This document shows positions 43,792 through 53,371 of a stretch of 64,000 nt of DNA, piece after piece; the first letter of the stretch is position 1; each line of letters opens with the position of its first letter. Source of the stretch: Imperialibacter sp. EC-SDR9 (GTDB taxonomy: Bacteria > Bacteroidota > Bacteroidia > Cytophagales > Cyclobacteriaceae); contig NZ_LR701595.1 of the NCBI RefSeq assembly GCF_902498805.1, positions 1 through 64,000 on the forward strand. Direction: 5' to 3'. The translations under genes were made by a program, and so were the position numbers. The notes beneath the pieces are model-generated. The model ran no database searches and had not been told where the DNA came from. It saw only the letters and a list, made by a program, of their open reading frames with translations.

Positions 43792-44492
43792 GCACTAGCC
43801 GCCTCGTCCAGAAACCAATAAAGCACGCCATTTGTGGGCTTTATATGCGAAGCAGGGTATGTCCTGAACTTGCCCCTATGTTTAAGTATTTCCTTCACTT
43901 TAGCTTGCTTGCTTTCGCCAGTCACCAGGAAGGCGATGCTTTTCGCATTGTTAATCACTGGGCCGGAAAGGCTGATTCTCTTTTGCCCTGATTCAGGGTG
44001 TGTAGCAACAACACAGGTTTCGGTAGCTTTCAACAACTCCATTTGATCAGGAAAGATCGATGCAGTGTGTCCGTCAGTGCCCAGACCAAGTATCACCAGA
44101 TCGAACCTGGGGAGCCCGTCGGATGATGTCACGTTCTTTTTGATCTCGTGGCTATGTCGTTGAGCCTCCTGTTTGGGTTCGTTTTCGCCAAGGATGCGGT
44201 GAATATTGCCTTCAGGAATACCAACCTTATCAAACAGATGTGTCTTTGTCATGCCATAGTTGCTGTCCTTATCGGTAGGAGGGACACAACGTTCATCACC
44301 CCAATAGAAATGCATCTTCGACCAATCAATCGCCTTTTTGTAATCGGCAGCAAGAATGTCAAACAGTAGCTGTGGGGTAGAACCTCCGGAGAGTGCGATG
44401 TTCAGTTTGTCACTGTTTTGATTGAGATCGACCAAAAAGGTGGCAAAATCCTCTGCTACTGCCCTGGGGTTTTTTGAAATATGTAATTCCAT
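43788..44492 (-). CDS. pgl: 6-phosphogluconolactonase
   Basis: A 234-aa enzyme of the NagB/SOL family that hydrolyses 6-phosphogluconolactone, the second step of the oxidative pentose phosphate path. Motifs: NIALSGGSTPQLLFD near residue 35, HFYWGDERCVPP near 63 and LVILGLGTDGHTASIFP near 132. It lies 6 bp downstream of zwf on the same strand, so the two are co-transcribed. Its stop overlaps the stop of the convergent S8 protease gene at a CTAG. Confidence 0.93.
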   Translation of the reverse strand: MELHISKNPRAVAEDFATFLVDLNQNSDKLNIALSGGSTPQLLFDILAADYKKAIDWSKMHFYWGDERCVPPTDKDSNYGMTKTHLFDKVGIPEGNIHRILGENEPKQEAQRHSHEIKKNVTSSDGLPRFDLVILGLGTDGHTASIFPDQMELLKATETCVVATHPESGQKRISLSGPVINNAKSIAFLVTGESKQAKVKEILKHRGKFRTYPASHIKPTNGVLYWFLDEAASA

Positions 44493-44498
44493 CAGCTA

Positions 44499-46019
44499 TT
44501 ATAGTTCGCAATAAAGTCCGTCATCAACCAAATTGGCGCAAGGATTCCGCCAGCCGTGGCCATTTTCAATTAGTGTATTTGCCTGTTCCGGTCCCCAGGT
44601 GCCTGAGGGATATCCGTAAACTGGAAGGTCGGGATCATCTTTCCATGCTTTTAGTATCGGATCAACAAACTCCCAGGCAGCAATAACACTGTCGCCTCTG
44701 GCGTAGAGTGTCGCATCGCCCTGCATGCAATCGAGCAGCAGCCTTTCGTAGGCTTCTGGCACGTATGCGTCCGTTAGCCCGTCATACTGAAAGTCCATAT
44801 TCACCGTTTCTACCTTAAAGCCGTTGCCCGGCACCTTCAGACCGAACTTCAATAAAATACCCTCGTTGGGCTGAATTCTGAAGACAAGTACGTTTTGCGA
44901 GTTGGCAATTCGCCGCTGGCTGAACAGGTGATGGTGGTTGGGTTTGAAGTGAATCACCACCTCAGAAACCCTGGTTGGCAGCCGCTTGCCGGTGCGGACG
45001 AAGAAAGGCACATCGGCCCATCTCCAGTTGTCGATGTAGAATTTTAAAGCCGCAAAGGTTTCGGTTCTTGATTCGGTATCCACGCCTTGCTCATCTCTGT
45101 AACCGAGATATTCCTTGTCTCCGAATGTCGAATTGAGGTATTGACCTCTAATGACGTTGTTTCTTATGTCATCGGCACTTAAAGGGCGTAGGGACCTAAA
45201 GAGCTTCAGTTTCTCGTTATGGATCGATTCTGCATCCATTCTTGCCGGGGGCTCCATTGTCACCAGCGACACTAGCTGTAGCAGGTGGTTTTGGATCATG
45301 TCCCTCAAAGCTCCGGAGCCATCGTAGTAACCGCCACGCTTCTCTACACCCACACTCTCTGCAGCTGTAATCTCTACTTTTTCAATGTATATGCGGTTCC
45401 AAAGTGGCTCGAAAATAGTGTTGCCAAATCTGGCCACCAGCGTATTCTGCACGGTTTCTTTACCCAGGTAGTGGTCGATTCTATAAATCTGATCTTCTTT
45501 GAACGACTCGAGCAGCTGGTTGTTTAGTTCTTTTGCACTTTCCAGGGTGTAACCAAAAGGTTTTTCAACAATCAATCTTTTCCAGCCCTTTTCTTCCGTG
45601 TTGAGTTGAGCTTCGCCCAAATTTTTAGAAATCACTGAGTAAAGTGAAGGGGGAGTAGAAAGATAGAAAATATAGTTTTGATCCGTGTGACAGTCATTGC
45701 ATAACGTTTTAAGCCGATTGGCCAGCAACTGATAGTCTACTACCGCTTTCGTGTCAATTGACTGATAGAATACCAACTTGGCGAAGCTCTCTAACTCATC
45801 TGGCTTTTCTTTAGAAGCTTTCAGGTGTGGGTTGTCAAACACAACTTTCTTCCTGTATTCCTCGTCGCTAAAATCTGTTCGGCTAACACCAAGAATGGCA
45901 TAATTCTCCGGCAAGAAACCTCTTTTGAATAAATTGAAAACGGCGGGAATTAGTTTACGCTCAGTAAGATCGCCAGAGGCTCCAAAAATAGTAAGTATCT
46001 GATTATCAGTTTTTTTCAT
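44499..46019 (-). CDS. zwf: Glucose-6-phosphate 1-dehydrogenase
   Basis: A 506-aa NADP(+)-dependent dehydrogenase, the entry step of the oxidative pentose phosphate path. The N-terminal nucleotide-binding segment IFGASGDLTERKL, the substrate/catalytic motif RIDHYLGKE (His as base) and the EKPFGYT segment are all present. Length is typical. It leads the zwf-pgl operon and is divergent from gnd, so the shared 162-bp gap (46020-46181) holds both promoters. Confidence 0.96.
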   Translation of the reverse strand: MKKTDNQILTIFGASGDLTERKLIPAVFNLFKRGFLPENYAILGVSRTDFSDEEYRKKVVFDNPHLKASKEKPDELESFAKLVFYQSIDTKAVVDYQLLANRLKTLCNDCHTDQNYIFYLSTPPSLYSVISKNLGEAQLNTEEKGWKRLIVEKPFGYTLESAKELNNQLLESFKEDQIYRIDHYLGKETVQNTLVARFGNTIFEPLWNRIYIEKVEITAAESVGVEKRGGYYDGSGALRDMIQNHLLQLVSLVTMEPPARMDAESIHNEKLKLFRSLRPLSADDIRNNVIRGQYLNSTFGDKEYLGYRDEQGVDTESRTETFAALKFYIDNWRWADVPFFVRTGKRLPTRVSEVVIHFKPNHHHLFSQRRIANSQNVLVFRIQPNEGILLKFGLKVPGNGFKVETVNMDFQYDGLTDAYVPEAYERLLLDCMQGDATLYARGDSVIAAWEFVDPILKAWKDDPDLPVYGYPSGTWGPEQANTLIENGHGWRNPCANLVDDGLYCEL

Positions 46020-46181
46020 TTAGGTACTACACAGGGGTGATAGCAAAATTCAATTTAATTGGCGAAGATCAGTATTTTTGGTCTGAATCTCTTGATATTC
46101 GCTAAAAAACAAGCAATTAACATCATATGAGGGCAGTTGGTTGCATGGTGGCCGTCATGTGGAATGAAAAATAGGACAGGA

Positions 46182-47579
46182 ATGGAAAAAACGTATGACT
46201 TTGGCCTTGTAGGCCTCGGAGTGATGGGAAGAAACTTCATTTTGAATGTGGCAGACAACAATTTCTCCGCTTATGGCTTAGACACTGACCCTGAAAAGGT
46301 AAAGTCTTTGAGGGAAGAAGGAGCAGGAAAGGTTGTTGATGGCACTACCGACAAAAAGGAGTTTGTCTCAAAGCTTTCCAAGCCACGAAAAATCATGTTG
46401 TTGGTTCCGGCCGGAGGCCCTGTCGACGCTGTTATCAACGATTTGTTTCCGTTGCTTGATAAAGGTGACCTTATCATTGATGGTGGAAATTCATTTTTTA
46501 CTGACACAGACAGAAGAGCTGAAAACCTGGAGTCAAAAGGTATCTACTTCTTTGGCACAGGAGTGTCCGGAGGAGCGAAGGGAGCCCGCTTCGGCCCCAG
46601 CATTATGCCGGGAGGTGACAAAGATGCCTATGAAATTGTAAGGCCGATTTTTGAAGCGGTTTCGGCGAAAGTCAATGGCGATCCGTGCGTAGACTATATG
46701 GGAGCCCGTTCGGCAGGCAACTATGTAAAAATGGTGCACAACGGCATTGAGTATGGGCTGATGCAGCTCATTTCCGAGGCTTATGATGTGATGAAGAGAG
46801 GGCTGGGCCTAAGCAATAAGCAGCTCCACAACACTTTCGATGAATGGAACAAGACCAAGCTACAGTCGTTTCTGGTAGAAATAACAGCAGAAATTTTCGA
46901 GAAAAAAGACGAATTGACCAACAAGGACCTGGTCGACGTAATCCTTGATAAAGCAAAGCAAAAAGGAACAGGCAAATGGACGTCCCAAAATGCCATGGAC
47001 CTCGGTATTCCGGTGCCTACCATCGATGTGGCAGTAAGTATGCGGGAGATATCGTCAATGAAGGCTGATCGGGAAAAAGCGGAATCACTCTACGGAGCCA
47101 AGACCATCAAAGGAGATAGCAGCCTTACGGTGAAAGACGTTGAAGACGCACTTTTCTTTGCCTATATCGTTACATACGCTCAGGGAATGACCCAGCTTTG
47201 GGCTGCTTCGAAAGAGTACAACTACGGCTGCGACATGGAAACCATCGCTAAAATATGGAGAGGTGGCTGCATCATCCGCTCAGGCCTTTTAGAGGACATG
47301 AGGAAGGCGTATGCCAGGGATAAAGCACTTAGTAGCCTGTTGCTGGATAAAGACATTGCTTCCAAAGTTAAAACTTGCGAAGCGTCGGCAAGAAAAGTGG
47401 CCGCTTATGCCATTGGCCAGGGCATTCCGGTGTCGGGAATGGTTGCAGGTTTGAGTTATTTCGACGCCTTCACCACAGGTCGTTTGCCACTGAACCTGAT
47501 TCAGGCACAACGTGATCATTTCGGTTCACACACTTATGAAAGAACCGATCGGGAAGGGATTTTCCACACAGAGTGGTAA
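46182..47579 (+). CDS. gnd: 6-phosphogluconate dehydrogenase, decarboxylating
   Basis: A 465-aa enzyme that turns 6-phosphogluconate into ribulose 5-phosphate. The start at 46182 is preferred over 46137 because the NADP-binding segment FGLVGLGVMGRNFILN then lies close to the N-terminus as in the family. The substrate segments GTGVSGGAKGARFGPSIMPGG (seen with the G-to-A change from the usual GSGVSGGEEGAR) and YVKMVHNGIEYG are present. In many bacteria the motif has EEGA; here it is AKGA, a small departure. The gene is closed by a bidirectional hairpin terminator. Confidence 0.94.
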   Translation: MEKTYDFGLVGLGVMGRNFILNVADNNFSAYGLDTDPEKVKSLREEGAGKVVDGTTDKKEFVSKLSKPRKIMLLVPAGGPVDAVINDLFPLLDKGDLIIDGGNSFFTDTDRRAENLESKGIYFFGTGVSGGAKGARFGPSIMPGGDKDAYEIVRPIFEAVSAKVNGDPCVDYMGARSAGNYVKMVHNGIEYGLMQLISEAYDVMKRGLGLSNKQLHNTFDEWNKTKLQSFLVEITAEIFEKKDELTNKDLVDVILDKAKQKGTGKWTSQNAMDLGIPVPTIDVAVSMREISSMKADREKAESLYGAKTIKGDSSLTVKDVEDALFFAYIVTYAQGMTQLWAASKEYNYGCDMETIAKIWRGGCIIRSGLLEDMRKAYARDKALSSLLLDKDIASKVKTCEASARKVAAYAIGQGIPVSGMVAGLSYFDAFTTGRLPLNLIQAQRDHFGSHTYERTDREGIFHTEW

Positions 47580-47584
47580 AAGAA

Positions 47585-47612
47585 AAAGGCTGAGTTAGTA
47601 GCTCAGCCTTTT
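47585..47612 (+). terminator. Bidirectional terminator between gnd and the PII gene
   Basis: The stem AAAGGCTGAG / CTCAGCCTTT with a 7-base loop (TTAGTAG) is flanked by T runs on both strands. It lies 6 bp after the gnd stop and 37 bp after the convergent PII stop. Confidence 0.8.
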
Positions 47613-47648
47613 CATTACCTATATTTCCAAAATACATTCTTGGGGTTG

Positions 47649-47993
47649 TTATATAGCGTCAGAACCTCGTTCACCAGTTCTGATCCTTATGCACTCTTCC
47701 AGTTGCATAATAAATATCTTGCCGCTGCCTATCATATCACCGTCGTGTGCCTGCGTTGCGTCCATAATGGCATTGCAGGTGGTGTCAACGAAACTATCAT
47801 TCACAGCTATTTCCAGTCTGATATTGGAGACCAGATTGGGAATCACCTTCTGGCCTCTGTAGACCTCTTCGGACACCCGCCGTCCATGACCGGAAACGTT
47901 GCCCACAGTTATTCTTGATATGCCAGCCTGAATCAACGATTCTCTCACTTGATCCAGCTGATTTTCTCTTATAATGGCTATAATCAGTTTCAT
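47649..47993 (-). CDS. P-II family nitrogen regulator lacking the uridylylated Tyr51
   Basis: A 114-aa PII signal protein, expected to bind ATP/ADP and 2-oxoglutarate and to control the neighbouring ammonium transporter. The family C-terminal signature RIRTGERG and the VYRG part of the T-loop are present. However, the E. coli motif YRGAEY, whose last Tyr is uridylylated, here reads YRGQKV, so Tyr51 is missing. The conserved IGDGKIF also reads IGSGKIF. It lies 6 bp downstream of amt, so the two are co-transcribed. Control by uridylylation is unlikely; direct metabolite control is more probable. Confidence 0.9.
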   Translation of the reverse strand: MKLIIAIIRENQLDQVRESLIQAGISRITVGNVSGHGRRVSEEVYRGQKVIPNLVSNIRLEIAVNDSFVDTTCNAIMDATQAHDGDMIGSGKIFIMQLEECIRIRTGERGSDAI

Positions 47994-47999
47994 TCTCTG

Positions 48000-49328
48000 T
48001 TAGTTAGGGGTGATCATTCCGTATCCTTTCTCACCATGGTACACATTGTCGAGCCCTTTCATTTCATCTTCCTCGGCGGCCCGGATTTTGACAAATTTAT
48101 TGAGCACAAAAAGAATGACGAAAGTGCCTACACCGGCGTAAACTATGGCTATCACAATAGCAGTTAGTTGCACTCCAAGTTGTTGCATTACTGTCCACGT
48201 GCCACCTACAGCCGTTGCTGCATCAGCCATCCAGCTTTCTCTGATAAAGAAAACAAGGAAAATGGCGCCTATGATACCGCCAACACCGTGGATACCAAAA
48301 GCATCTAGTGTATCATCATAGCCGAGTTTGTTTTTTAGTATAATAGCGAGGTAGCACACAATAGTAGAAAGTGCTCCCAGTACAAGAGCTCCTCCTGGCT
48401 GAACAACGCCAGCCGCAGGCGTGATGGCTACCAAACCTGCCAGAATGCCCGATGCAAAACCAAGTGCTGTTGCTTTCCCCTGATGGAAGCCTTCCACGAT
48501 CAGCCAGGTAAGTGCACCGGCCGCAGCTGCTATTTGTGTAACGGTCAGGGCCTGGGCAGTGCTCAACCCACTTGAGATACTGCTGCCGGCATTGAACCCA
48601 AACCAACCGACCCAAAGAAGCCCGGCACCTATCATCGTCATCACAAGGTTGTTGGGCTGCATGGGCAAATGTGGGTGCGATTTTCTGGCTCCAATAAAGA
48701 GCACGGCAACCAATCCGCTAACACCGGCGGAGATATGTACAACCGTGCCTCCGGCAAAATCAATGGCACCGTTGGCTCCCAGGTTGAAAAGGAAGCCGTC
48801 AGACGCCCAAACCCAGTGGCAAAGCGGATTGTAAACGACAAGTCCCCACAGCGCTATGAAAAAGCAATAACCTTTAAACGTGATTCGTTCGGCCACGGCA
48901 CCGGCAATAAGAGCAGGGGTGATGATGGCAAATTTTGCCTGGAACATTGAGAAGACATACTCGGGAATGCCGTCAATAATACTGTCATCGATACCTGAAA
49001 GCATCACATAGTCGGAATTCCAGCCAAACCAGCCACCAAGTACATTTTCACCAAAAGCCATGCTATAGCCGCAAACTACCCAAAGAACAGTCATGATACC
49101 CATGGCTGTAAAACTGTGCATCATAGTGCCGAGCACGTTTTTAGTCCTGACAAGGCCACCATAAAACATGGCAAGGCCGGGAATCATAAGGAGCACAAGT
49201 GTGGTAGAAGTCAGCATCCAGGCAGTGGCACCTGAGTCGATCTCAGACGTTTCCTGGGCAAAGGCAACAGTGGAAGAGGCAATAATAGCCAATCCACTCA
49301 ATAGAATTGGTCGAACAAAAAGCTTCAT
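48000..49328 (-). CDS. amt: Ammonium transporter
   Basis: A 442-aa Amt/Mep-type channel with a signal-peptide-like N-terminus (ends AFAQE) and eleven membrane helices. Family features: MLIPGLAMFYGGLVRTKN-type start (seen as LAMFYGGLVRTKN), GGTVVHISAGVSGLVA, and the second conserved His in FGIHGVGGI, so the twin-His pore is kept. It is the first gene of the amt-PII pair. The order transporter then PII is the reverse of E. coli glnK-amtB. Confidence 0.94.
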   Translation of the reverse strand: MKLFVRPILLSGLAIIASSTVAFAQETSEIDSGATAWMLTSTTLVLLMIPGLAMFYGGLVRTKNVLGTMMHSFTAMGIMTVLWVVCGYSMAFGENVLGGWFGWNSDYVMLSGIDDSIIDGIPEYVFSMFQAKFAIITPALIAGAVAERITFKGYCFFIALWGLVVYNPLCHWVWASDGFLFNLGANGAIDFAGGTVVHISAGVSGLVAVLFIGARKSHPHLPMQPNNLVMTMIGAGLLWVGWFGFNAGSSISSGLSTAQALTVTQIAAAAGALTWLIVEGFHQGKATALGFASGILAGLVAITPAAGVVQPGGALVLGALSTIVCYLAIILKNKLGYDDTLDAFGIHGVGGIIGAIFLVFFIRESWMADAATAVGGTWTVMQQLGVQLTAIVIAIVYAGVGTFVILFVLNKFVKIRAAEEDEMKGLDNVYHGEKGYGMITPN

Positions 49329-49465
49329 GTAGGGTGTGTTTAAAATTCAATCACCAGCTTTTTGGGACATGTTGTTTAGGGTGACGCAATATAGGAATTC
49401 AGATTTAAACTTCCTGAACGAGGCGCATTAAACCTGAAAGTAGCCGCTTCGAAAGCGTCAGAAAC

Positions 49466-50551
49466 CTAATTATTGCAATTATTTAAGCTTATGTGCTCGC
49501 TCCAATTTCCGTGGCTAACTTCAACGGTCATGCTCCCACCCTTAGCGTCGAACCTTCCGTCTTCCAGCACTACGCCATCGCCACTAACGACCTGAAAGGA
49601 GGCGCTTGTGGAGAGCGAATACCTGATGCCGTTCGTAAAAGTAACTATGGGATTAAGCCTTTGGAAAACCAGCCCGGCGGTCGATTGGCTGGGAATGCAC
49701 TCTTTTATAACCTCGTAGTCCTTTACTTCCTCTGGAGCGCCGTTTAAGAACAGCCCAAGAGGAATATGCAACCTGCTGGCCCAATCGCTCTCAGCATGGA
49801 TGCCATTGGGCACCTCATAGTAGAAAATGTCTTTACCATATTCAAATCCCTGATTTTCCAGGCTTTCAATCATCGGAACGTAATAGTTCCACTCTTTAGT
49901 ACCAATGTCGAAATAGAACCGGGTGTTTGACAGCTCTTTTGGCTCATCGAAAATGGCATAGTCTGCTACCCAGAATGAGGGGGACATGGAGGCGGAAAAG
50001 GAAAAGATCTCCGGGTAATTAATTCCGGCCCAGGCTGTATAAAGTCCGCTAAGAGAGAAACCGAATATGGCTCTTCTTTTCGTGTCAACGGGGTAGTCTG
50101 CCTCCACCATCGGAATCACCTCATTGATGAGCCTTTCAGTGTAGTTAACAGAACCCGGAGAATACTCAGACCAGTTTTCTTTGATCCATGGGTCGTTGTA
50201 GGGTATATACCTGCCGTATCTATGGCCCGCTGCTGATACCCCCACCATCATGAAGGGCTCTATGGTGGAAGTAGCTTCAAATTGGTAAGAAGTTAGACTG
50301 GTAATGGCTCCTTTGAAAACGTCTCCATCATTGAAGTAAATGATGGGATATTTCCCGGAAGCATTTTCTGCCCTTGGTACATAGATGTCGATAGTAAGAT
50401 CATCAGATAACTCAAGCGTGGTAATGGTAAAACTTGAATTTCCCGACGAAGGTGGTGTGTTGTCATCATCTGAGGGTGACGGGCTGGAATCACTACAGCT
50501 GCAACTGAATAAGATGCCTGCCAGGAAGATAATATGGTAAAGTGCTCTCAT
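49466..50551 (-). CDS. Esterase-family alpha/beta hydrolase (putative esterase, Fes/esterase D type), lipoprotein
   Basis: A ~361-aa lipoprotein; the start at 50551 gives the leader MRALYHIIFLAGILFSCSCSD with a lipobox at CSC. The hydrolase domain shows YPIIYFNDGD near residue 70, the nucleophile region AIFGFSLSGLYTAWAG (Ser in GFSLSG) near 170 and the late His in GIHAESDW. This matches the esterase_D/enterochelin esterase fold. The last ~90 residues form an extra beta-rich domain. The substrate is probably an ester of a carbohydrate, siderophore or similar. Single gene. Confidence 0.82.
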   Translation of the reverse strand: MRALYHIIFLAGILFSCSCSDSSPSPSDDDNTPPSSGNSSFTITTLELSDDLTIDIYVPRAENASGKYPIIYFNDGDVFKGAITSLTSYQFEATSTIEPFMMVGVSAAGHRYGRYIPYNDPWIKENWSEYSPGSVNYTERLINEVIPMVEADYPVDTKRRAIFGFSLSGLYTAWAGINYPEIFSFSASMSPSFWVADYAIFDEPKELSNTRFYFDIGTKEWNYYVPMIESLENQGFEYGKDIFYYEVPNGIHAESDWASRLHIPLGLFLNGAPEEVKDYEVIKECIPSQSTAGLVFQRLNPIVTFTNGIRYSLSTSASFQVVSGDGVVLEDGRFDAKGGSMTVEVSHGNWSEHISLNNCNN

Positions 50552-50714
50552 ATAACGATATGACAACTCAGGACATAAAAGTACTTATTTGTAGAAAAAA
50601 TCATTTTGATCTGGATCTGTTCCCAAATAGCTCCATTTTGGTTATTTACCTGAGCGGTTTTACTATTTTAATGGTCAACCTGTATATTGTTCGACTACCA
50701 AATTGTGATCAATC

Positions 50715-52916
50715 GTGAGAAGACCAATCCAACTGACCTTTATTTTAGTTTCCTTGTTTTTCTTCCAGCGGTGCGAAACGCCTCAGCAGGGTGCTTCGGA
50801 ATTCACCGCTGACGAAATACAACGATGGGAAGCCAGAGCGTCTCGTGTTACCATTATTCGTGACAACTGGGGCATTCCTCATATTTATGGAAAGACCGAC
50901 GCCGATGCCATTTTCGGTATGTTGTATGCACAATGCGAAGACGACTTTAAGCGTATTGAGGCCAACTACCTGACCTCGATTGGGCGGATGGCAGAGGTGG
51001 AAGGCGAGAAAGCACTTTATACCGACCTTCGGCAAAGGCTTTTTATCAATGAAGAGGAAATAAAAGCCCTTTATGATAAGGCCCCGGAGGGGATGAAAGA
51101 ACAGATGAAGGGCTTTGCCGATGGCATTAACTATTACCTTTACAAACACCCTGAGGTGAAACCGATGCTGCTCACCAGGTTTGAGCCCTGGATGCCGCTT
51201 ACTTTTAGCGAAGGAAGCATCGGTGGAGACATAGAATCTATATCAACTGAAAGCTTAGAGGCGTTTTACGGGAGGAAGCCAGTTTCTCCGGTTTCTTCAG
51301 TGTATACCTACGAACCAGAACCTGAGCCTACAGGGTCTAATGGTTTCGCTATTGCACCATCCAACAGCGCATCAGGCAATTCTCTACTGCTGATCAACCC
51401 ACATACTTCTTTCTTTTTTCGCTCCGAGCAGCATGTGGTAAGTGAAGAAGGCCTCAATGCTTATGGCGCCGTCACCTGGGGACAGTATTTTATCTACCAG
51501 GGCTTCAATGAACACTGCGGCTGGATGCATACTTCCAGTGCAGCAGACGTGATAGACGAATTTGCGGAGACTGTTGTAGAAAAGGATGGGAATTATTTCT
51601 ACAAGTATGGTGAAGAGGAGAGGGCTCTGGAGGCCTCAGAGGTCACTTTGAAATACAAAGACGGTGAGAAAGTCGTCAGCAAAACATTCACGACCTACAA
51701 ATCTCACCACGGCCCGATCGTAAGGGAAGAAGGCGGTAAATGGATTGCCGTAGGGCTGATGCAGGATCCATTGAATGCCCTCAGTCAATCGTACATGCGA
51801 ACAAAGGCTGCCACCTACAACGACTTCAATAACAACATGCGGCTTCGGACCAACTCGTCGAACAACACGGTGTATGCCGACGACCAGGGCAATATTGGCT
51901 ACTATCATGGCAACTTTATGCCCGTTCGTGACCCCCGGTTTGATTACTCAGGGGTGATCGACGGCAGCAACCCAGCCACCGACTGGCAGGGGCTCCATAA
52001 AATCGAAGAACTCGTTAGTTTGTTGAACCCTGAGAGCGGCTGGTTACAAAACTGCAATTCTACTCCATTTACCGCTGCAGCCGGATTTAGTCCTAAGCCC
52101 GAACACTATCCTGTATACATGGCACCGGACTCAGAAAATGCGAGGGGCATTCATGCGGTGCGGGTATTAGAGGGAAAAACGACCTTCACACTTGATAAGC
52201 TGATTGAAGCAGCCTATGATTCCTATTTGGTTGGGTTTGAAAACCTTGTTCCCTCTGTGGTACAAGCGTATGAAGGCTCCTCTGAGAAAGACGCTGACCT
52301 AGCGGCTCCAATAAAAGTGCTTAAAGAGTGGGATTTACGCTTCGGTGAGGAATCGGTAGCTACGGCGCTGGCTATTTTCTGGGCCCAGGAGTTAATGAAA
52401 GACTTGTACGAAACAAAAGGAGTTCGGCTAAGGCAGTTGGCTATGATTGACTATATGACCACGGAAGTGGAGCCGCAGATAAAGCTTGAGGCATTGAAAA
52501 AAGCCGTTGATAAGCTGGCAGCCGACTTTGGTACATGGGAAACAGCCTGGGGAGAGATCAATCGCTTTCAGCGTGTAGAAGGTGCCATCAGGGAGCCTTT
52601 TAATGACAGCCTGGCCAGCAACCCAATTGCTTATACCAGCAGCATGTGGGGGGCTTTGTCTGCATTCGGTAGCAGGCCATATCCGGGCACTAAACGTTGG
52701 TACGGAACAAGTGGCAACAGCTTTGTGGCAGTAGTGGAGTTTGGCGACACTGTCAAAGCCAAAGCAATAGTCACTGGCGGGCAAAACAGCGATCCTGCTT
52801 CACCACATTTCAATGACCAGGCGGAGATGTACAGGAAAGGGGAGTTCAGAGACGTATTATTCTACCGGGCGGATATTGAGGCAGTGGCGGAGAAAACATA
52901 TAAGCCGGGAGAATAG
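50715..52916 (+). CDS. Penicillin acylase family (Ntn hydrolase), secreted
   Basis: A 733-aa Ntn-hydrolase. The GTG start gives a hydrophobic leader (FILVSLFFFQRC) that may be a lipobox. Autoproteolysis should occur before Ser208 in TGSNGFAIAPS, which becomes the N-terminal nucleophile. Other family segments are DNWGIPHIYGKTDADA, GFADGINYYL, YADDQGNIGYYH and WGALSAFGSRPYPG. The family cleaves amides: beta-lactams, N-acyl-homoserine lactones or peptides. The natural substrate is not evident. Confidence 0.9.
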   Translation: MRRPIQLTFILVSLFFFQRCETPQQGASEFTADEIQRWEARASRVTIIRDNWGIPHIYGKTDADAIFGMLYAQCEDDFKRIEANYLTSIGRMAEVEGEKALYTDLRQRLFINEEEIKALYDKAPEGMKEQMKGFADGINYYLYKHPEVKPMLLTRFEPWMPLTFSEGSIGGDIESISTESLEAFYGRKPVSPVSSVYTYEPEPEPTGSNGFAIAPSNSASGNSLLLINPHTSFFFRSEQHVVSEEGLNAYGAVTWGQYFIYQGFNEHCGWMHTSSAADVIDEFAETVVEKDGNYFYKYGEEERALEASEVTLKYKDGEKVVSKTFTTYKSHHGPIVREEGGKWIAVGLMQDPLNALSQSYMRTKAATYNDFNNNMRLRTNSSNNTVYADDQGNIGYYHGNFMPVRDPRFDYSGVIDGSNPATDWQGLHKIEELVSLLNPESGWLQNCNSTPFTAAAGFSPKPEHYPVYMAPDSENARGIHAVRVLEGKTTFTLDKLIEAAYDSYLVGFENLVPSVVQAYEGSSEKDADLAAPIKVLKEWDLRFGEESVATALAIFWAQELMKDLYETKGVRLRQLAMIDYMTTEVEPQIKLEALKKAVDKLAADFGTWETAWGEINRFQRVEGAIREPFNDSLASNPIAYTSSMWGALSAFGSRPYPGTKRWYGTSGNSFVAVVEFGDTVKAKAIVTGGQNSDPASPHFNDQAEMYRKGEFRDVLFYRADIEAVAEKTYKPGE

Positions 52917-52930
52917 CTCCCCCGGCATTT
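52904..52930 (+). terminator. Weak hairpin over the penicillin acylase stop codon
   Basis: An imperfect stem GCCGGGAG / CTCCCCCGGC with a 2-base bulge brackets the stop codon, followed by ATTTTA. Possible terminator between the convergent genes; stability is modest. Confidence 0.35.
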
Positions 52931-52934
52931 TACT

Positions 52935-53348
52935 TTATTCAGTAACCAGCAAAGATTGCCAGGCAGCAAGCTTCCAAACTCCCTTCTCCTTGCGGTAAAC
53001 GTCGGTGTACTTAAGGATAATGGTACGATCACCGTTTGGGTCGCCAATCAGAAACCGGGCCTTTCCTGAGATTACGCCTGTGTTTCCCCACGAAATTGGA
53101 TTTTGCTCAAGAATCTCTACATTTTTGTAAGTGCCAGCGGCCACCGATTCAATAATTTTGGCTTTGCCGTCAACGCCTCCGTGAGAATGAGTATACATCA
53201 AGTCGTCGGCAAGAATGGTTTCAAGTGTCTTGGTGTCTTTCTTCGCCATGACCTCGAATCGGTACTTTTCGGCATCCAGTAGTTCTTTCTGGCCAAACGC
53301 TGTCAAAGCAAACATAGCCAGACAGACAGTCAATAATTGCGTACGCAT
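52935..53348 (-). CDS. Nuclear transport factor 2-like (DUF4440) secreted protein
   Basis: A 137-aa protein with a signal peptide (MRTQLLTVCLAMFALTAFGQ). The NTF2-like fold is seen as a long N-terminal helix (DAEKYRFEVMAKKDTKTLETI) and beta strands ending in DVYRKEKGVWKLAAWQSLLV. The family holds small-molecule binding or isomerase domains with no known substrate here. It is the last of three minus-strand genes, 23 bp below the DUF350-like gene. Confidence 0.82.
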   Translation of the reverse strand: MRTQLLTVCLAMFALTAFGQKELLDAEKYRFEVMAKKDTKTLETILADDLMYTHSHGGVDGKAKIIESVAAGTYKNVEILEQNPISWGNTGVISGKARFLIGDPNGDRTIILKYTDVYRKEKGVWKLAAWQSLLVTE

Positions 53349-53371
53349 ATTTTTATAGTTTAAGTGTTCAG

